In this document: positions 60,451 through 64,000 of the stretch, piece by piece
Layout: each line of letters starts with the position of its first letter
Position numbering within the stretch: the stretch's first letter is position 1
From: Motacilla alba alba
Lineage: Eukaryota > Chordata > Aves > Passeriformes > Motacillidae
Direction: 5' to 3'
Length of the DNA stretch: 64,000 nucleotides
Assembly (NCBI RefSeq): GCF_015832195.1
Contig: NC_052033.1
Coordinates: 1,364,001-1,428,000 of the forward strand
Made by a program: the position numbers and the translations under genes
The notes under the pieces: model-generated
The model's input: the letters and a program-made list of their open reading frames with translations, nothing else
What the model was told of the DNA's origin: nothing
Database searches by the model: none

Positions 60451-62590
60451 CAGCGCCTCCGGCGCTTCTTGCCCGGGTTTATCGTTCCAGATGCCAAGGA
60501 AGGGTTGTCACGGGACTTGGGTTGGCCCTGGGCAGAAGGGCTGGGACGGGACTGCCCCGTGTCAGAGCCTGACCTTTGGCCCTGGGAAGGGAGCAGGCAG
60601 GAGCTGGGGCTCAGCCCCTCTACGCTGCCATTCCCCAAATCACGCGGATCTGTGGGTCACCTTCACCCCCAAAGTGAATCACAAAGTTTAAATCGTGAAA
60701 AAGTGAATCGCAAGTAGAAATCCAGAATCCATGCTCCCTGTCGGTGCCATCTTAGCATTTATCTTCCTAAGATAAATAACAATTCAATAATAAAACTTGT
60801 CTTTTGGGGGAAACTGCTGCCTTAAGTTATACCTTGACTTATATCGCTATTTTACTGCGTTTGCACTGACTGTGGAGGCAGGTCCCTGCCCCCACGGGAA
60901 GGCTCCCAGGATCAAGAAGAACAGGTCCCGAATGCCCCGGAGTTGTAGCACGTAGCACATGCAGGGAACACAAACAGACGCTCCTGAAGGCGTCCCTGAG
61001 CTTCCCAAAGTGGAGCACTGGGATCCCCCGCTCTCTGTGTGAGGCTCTGCATCCTCGGCCTCTGGGCTCAGAGGATGGCAGAACCAGGATGGAGCTTGGG
61101 AATGTGTTGGGAGCGTGTCCTGCTCCTCCGTCCGGTCTGCCACTCAAGCAAACGTGGCACCGTGGTGTGACAGGGCTGTCACGTGTGCCCAGGCTGTCGC
61201 TGCCCGAGGGACGTCGTCTCCCCTGCCTCTGGTCCTCATTTTCAGGTTCATTTTCTTTCTTCTAAAGGAAAATGTTAATTATTTATCAGAGGCAAAAAGC
61301 TGTGTATCCACGCCGTGGCTTGGGAGGTGCGGGTGAACACTCACTGTGTTGTTTTGGAAGGTGGAAAGGGAAGAATGCCTCTTTGGTCTGAGTTGGTCAC
61401 GCTTAGGAAAATAAAATTTCTGGTGGAAACAGCTTTTAAGACATTTAATTTGTTACTTTTGAAAGCTCACTGCGCTGTCACTAATGCCGGGAGGCTGGGT
61501 GAAACTTTGTTACCAGCAGTTCAGAGTCACCTTAATTATTACCTTCTCCAGTTTTCATTGCAATGGCTACTTGGACTTCTCCTTTTGGAGATAGTTAAGA
61601 ATTTTTTCGCTCTACAAAACCCTGGAGAAAAGCCAGGTGTCCCCTGGGGTGGAACAGGGCGAGGGCCAGGTGTGCACACAGAAGCTGAGGAGGGCAAACC
61701 AGCACATTTTAGCCAAGGCAGGGATAAATGCACCCTGGGCACATCGGCCGGAGTTCCTCAGTGTTCCCCCATGGGCGTGTGCCGAGGTGTGAAACAACTG
61801 CAACAGTGTCAGCACCAGGGTGTAAACACCAGCCGTGAGGGACCGGAGCCCGTGGCATCCAAATCCCTTTGGACAAAGCGCAGGTCGGCAGTGCTTTCAG
61901 CGTGATTCCCCAGTAATTGAGTGGCTTTTCCAGCAGGTTCCTGGCTGACAGTGGCTCTGGTTGGGTGTACAGGTGTGTGTGGAGATACTCACTGGAACAC
62001 CTGCTCATGCCTTGGCCAGGAACTGCATCATTCCAGCGCTCCAGCTTTCCACGGAGGGAGGTTAGATGAATTAGAAGGGATTGGTATCTTGTGACTTATT
62101 CCTGCAAATGCCTGGGAATAAGCTACTAAATCACCTCAGGACAAGCCTGCCTGCAGTAGATACTAAATCAGTATAAATAGGAATTTAAAAAGTGATTTGC
62201 CTCCCCAAACCAGCTGCAGAGAGCAGGCCTAAAGTTTATTATTAACGCTGCTCACCCCGTGTGGGCTGGCAGAAGTAAAAAAGGTGTTTGCCCAATAAAT
62301 GCTGTGTGCCCTTTCCCACAGCGCTGGAGATCCCAGCGCCAGGAGCAGTTCTGAGCAGAGCCCAAGAGATCAAAGTCCTATTAAAAGAAACTCCTATCAT
62401 TTCCTCCCCTGGGAGAGAAGTTAATTGGCAGAGGAAGCGCTCCACATGGGAATTCGGCCGATTCCTTGGACACGGCTGCTTTGGGGGGGGGTTTCTGCCA
62501 GGGGAGGACGGGGAGCCCGTGCTCCGATGTCCCAGCAGCCAGGTGCCACTGGTGTCACCTGCTCCGAGGTAGGTTCTTCATCCGCTCGCT
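60451..62590. other. H3-3B-UNK interval, nothing recognised
   Basis: Lower-GC unique sequence with no coding exon or clear repeat identified. Confidence 0.6.
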
Positions 62591-62593
62591 GGG

Positions 62594-62658
62594 CCTTCCT
62601 CTCCCTCTCCCTCCCTCTCCCCCTCCTCCTCCTCCTCCTCCTCCTCCTCCTCCTCCCC
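62594..62658. repeat. 65-nt homopyrimidine tract with CCT repeat
   Basis: Uninterrupted C/T run: CTCC-like units followed by about 12 copies of CCT (62621-62657). It lies about 0.8 kb upstream of the UNK start. Confidence 0.95.
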
Positions 62659-63157
62659 GGGCCGCAGCGCTCTCCCGGGCACTTCCTGCGCGGCCTTGTC
62701 CCGTGGGTGGGGAGGCCGTGGAGCGATGAGCGATGCCAGCACTAAAATAACCCTCTGGCCGCGCTCCCGCGTCCACGCGCGGCCCCTGAGGCAGAGGAAG
62801 AGGGGGAGGAAGGAAGTGAGGCCGCCTGACACAAATAACTCCCGGCCCCTCACCAGCTGCCCCGGAGCGGCCTCCCCCGCTCCCGTCCCGGCCGGCCTGG
62901 AGGGGCTGGGCCGAGCGGGCTGTGCCGCCCCCGGGGCCGGTGTGCCCCCGGCCTCGGCGTCCCGTCAGGGCTCGGTGTTCCCCCAGGGGCTCGCTGCTCT
63001 CCTGTGGCTCGCTCCTCGCCCTCAGGGGCTCGGTGTCCCCCAGGCTCTCCGTGTACCCCCGGGGGCCGGTGCCGTCCCTGCGCTCGGGGCTCCCCCGGCC
63101 CCGATCCCGCCCCGCCACCGGGGGGCGCCCCGGCGCGCCGCCCCCACGGCGCTGAGG

Positions 63158-63310
63158 ACTACACCTCCCGTCGCGCCCCGCGCGGCAGGAAGCGCGGAGG
63201 CCGCGTCGCCGCGGGGCGCCTCTGGGAGTTGTAGTCCCGCCGGCCGGAAGCCACCGCCCGCCGCGTCCCGGGCCGGCGGGCGGCGCGCGCGCGACGGGAC
63301 TACAAGTCCC
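63158..63310. promoter_or_regulatory. UNK: Three ACTACAnnTCCC elements in the UNK promoter
   Basis: The 12-mer ACTACAnnTCCC occurs at 63158-63169 (+), 63224-63235 (-, as gggagttgtagt) and 63299-63310 (+). This word is a known housekeeping and bidirectional promoter element associated with ZNF143/THAP11. It sits 130-280 nt upstream of the UNK ATG. Confidence 0.75.
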
Positions 63311-63410
63311 ACCCCGCCCCGCGCGCCACCGGGGCGGCAATGGCGGCGGCGGCGCCTGCGCGCGGCGCCCTCCGTGCGGACCGCGCAGAGTGAATAATAA
63401 AGGTCTCCTC

Positions 63411-63427
63411 GGCGGCGGCGGCGGCGG
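63411..63427 (+). repeat. UNK: CGG trinucleotide repeat in UNK 5' UTR
   Basis: Pure GGC/CGG run of about 5-6 units, 13 nt before the start codon. Confidence 0.9.
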
Positions 63428-63439
63428 AAGGCGGGAGGC

Positions 63440-63541
63440 ATGTCCAAGGGCCCGGTGGCGGGCGGCCCTGCCGCGGCCGGGCCGGCGAGCGCCGCCAGCG
63501 CGCTGCAGGCGCAGCCCGAGAAGCCGCAGCACTACACGTAC
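63440..63541 (+). CDS. UNK: Unkempt zinc finger protein, first coding exon only
   Basis: UNK is a CCCH zinc-finger RNA-binding protein that controls translation and neuronal morphology. The exon encodes MSKGPVAGGPAAAGP, an Ala/Gly-rich spacer, then AQPEKPQHYTY, matching the conserved N-terminus of vertebrate UNK just before the first zinc finger. Zinc-finger exons lie beyond the window. Two overlapping donors are possible, after 63537 (gtacgt) or after 63541 (gtagag); the end given is the latter. The gene is in the position expected from synteny next to H3-3B. Confidence 0.88.
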
Positions 63542-64000
63542 GTAGAGCCGGGAGCTTCCCCGCCGCCGCCCGCCCGCCCGCGCGCCAACACGCGCCTGAC
63601 GTCAGCGTGCGGCGCGCGCGGGGGCGCGCGGGGGGACGCGCGGGCACCGGCTGGAACCGGCCTCGGCCGGCGCGGGCCGGGGGCGGCGGGGGGAGCGGGA
63701 GGGGCGGGGGATGAGCGACCCCCCCCCGCCAAACCCCCGTGATGCACCGGGGCCGCCGCGCCTCCCCCGGGGCTGAGGCGACCCCCGGACCCCCGGGTGA
63801 CACCCCCGGCCCCTCACCCACCGGTCCCTCCCTCTCGGGTGACGCCCCCGCCTGGAGTGGGGGTCGATCCCCCTGGATGTGAGGGCAGCCCCGGGCGACG
63901 GCCTCGATCCGTTCCGCGGCGGGTGAGGGGACCCGCGGGTGACACCCCTGGTCCCTCCCCGTGGTGTTGGTGGGGCGCCGGGCCCTCTGGTGACAGCCCG
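63542..64000 (+). other. UNK: UNK intron 1, GC-rich start
   Basis: Very GC-rich sequence with no coding match. It includes a TGACGTCA-like cCTGACGTCAg at 63596-63605. Confidence 0.6.

Noticed and set aside
62555..63821. Long open frames in the UNK 5' region on both strands
   Set aside because: Base-composition artefact of very high GC and the CCT repeat; no domain-like sequence, and only the 63440 ATG matches a known protein start.

Overview
This window is vertebrate nuclear DNA, almost certainly from a bird and probably a passerine. The coding sequence is split by short introns with GT-AG junctions, gene density is high as on a microchromosome, and the interspersed repeats are CR1 LINE tails plus two solo-LTR-like insertions with target-site duplications. 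The gene order SAP30BP - ITGB4 - GALK1 - H3-3B - UNK matches human 17q25.1. No bacterial, plasmid or CRISPR feature is present.

Layout: (1) 1-10.7 kb holds the 3' two-thirds of SAP30BP (+), seven exons ending at 9778 with poly(A) signals to 10704. (2) 10.7-21.1 kb is non-coding, with one CR1 fragment and a GC-rich block at 16-17.3 kb that may hold the ITGB4 promoter and non-coding exon 1. (3) 21159-43532 is the complete integrin beta-4 gene (+): 40 coding exons that join in frame to 1857 codons, with two in-frame cassette exons in the cytoplasmic connecting segment. Its introns carry CR1 fragments and both LTRs. (4) 45996-50246 is complete GALK1 (-): 8 exons, 392 codons. About 20 copies of a 20-bp GC-rich minisatellite lie directly upstream of its start codon. 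(5) 51184-57208 (+) is a head-to-head neighbour of GALK1. It is a 16-exon gene that joins in frame to 427 codons and encodes RUN, PDZ and PTB-like domains in that order. I recognise no named mammalian protein with this architecture, and it is the most interesting item here. (6) 58747-59317 (-) is H3-3B, encoding histone H3.3, with a TATA/CRE/multi-CCAAT promoter. (7) 63440 to the window end is the first coding exon of UNK (+), behind a GC-rich promoter with three ACTACAnnTCCC elements.

The genes do not form a pathway. They are housekeeping genes (SAP30BP, GALK1, H3-3B, UNK), an epithelial adhesion receptor (ITGB4) and an apparent scaffold or adaptor gene. All exon models were built by eye from splice consensus, reading frame and remembered family sequence. 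No alignment or expression data were available.
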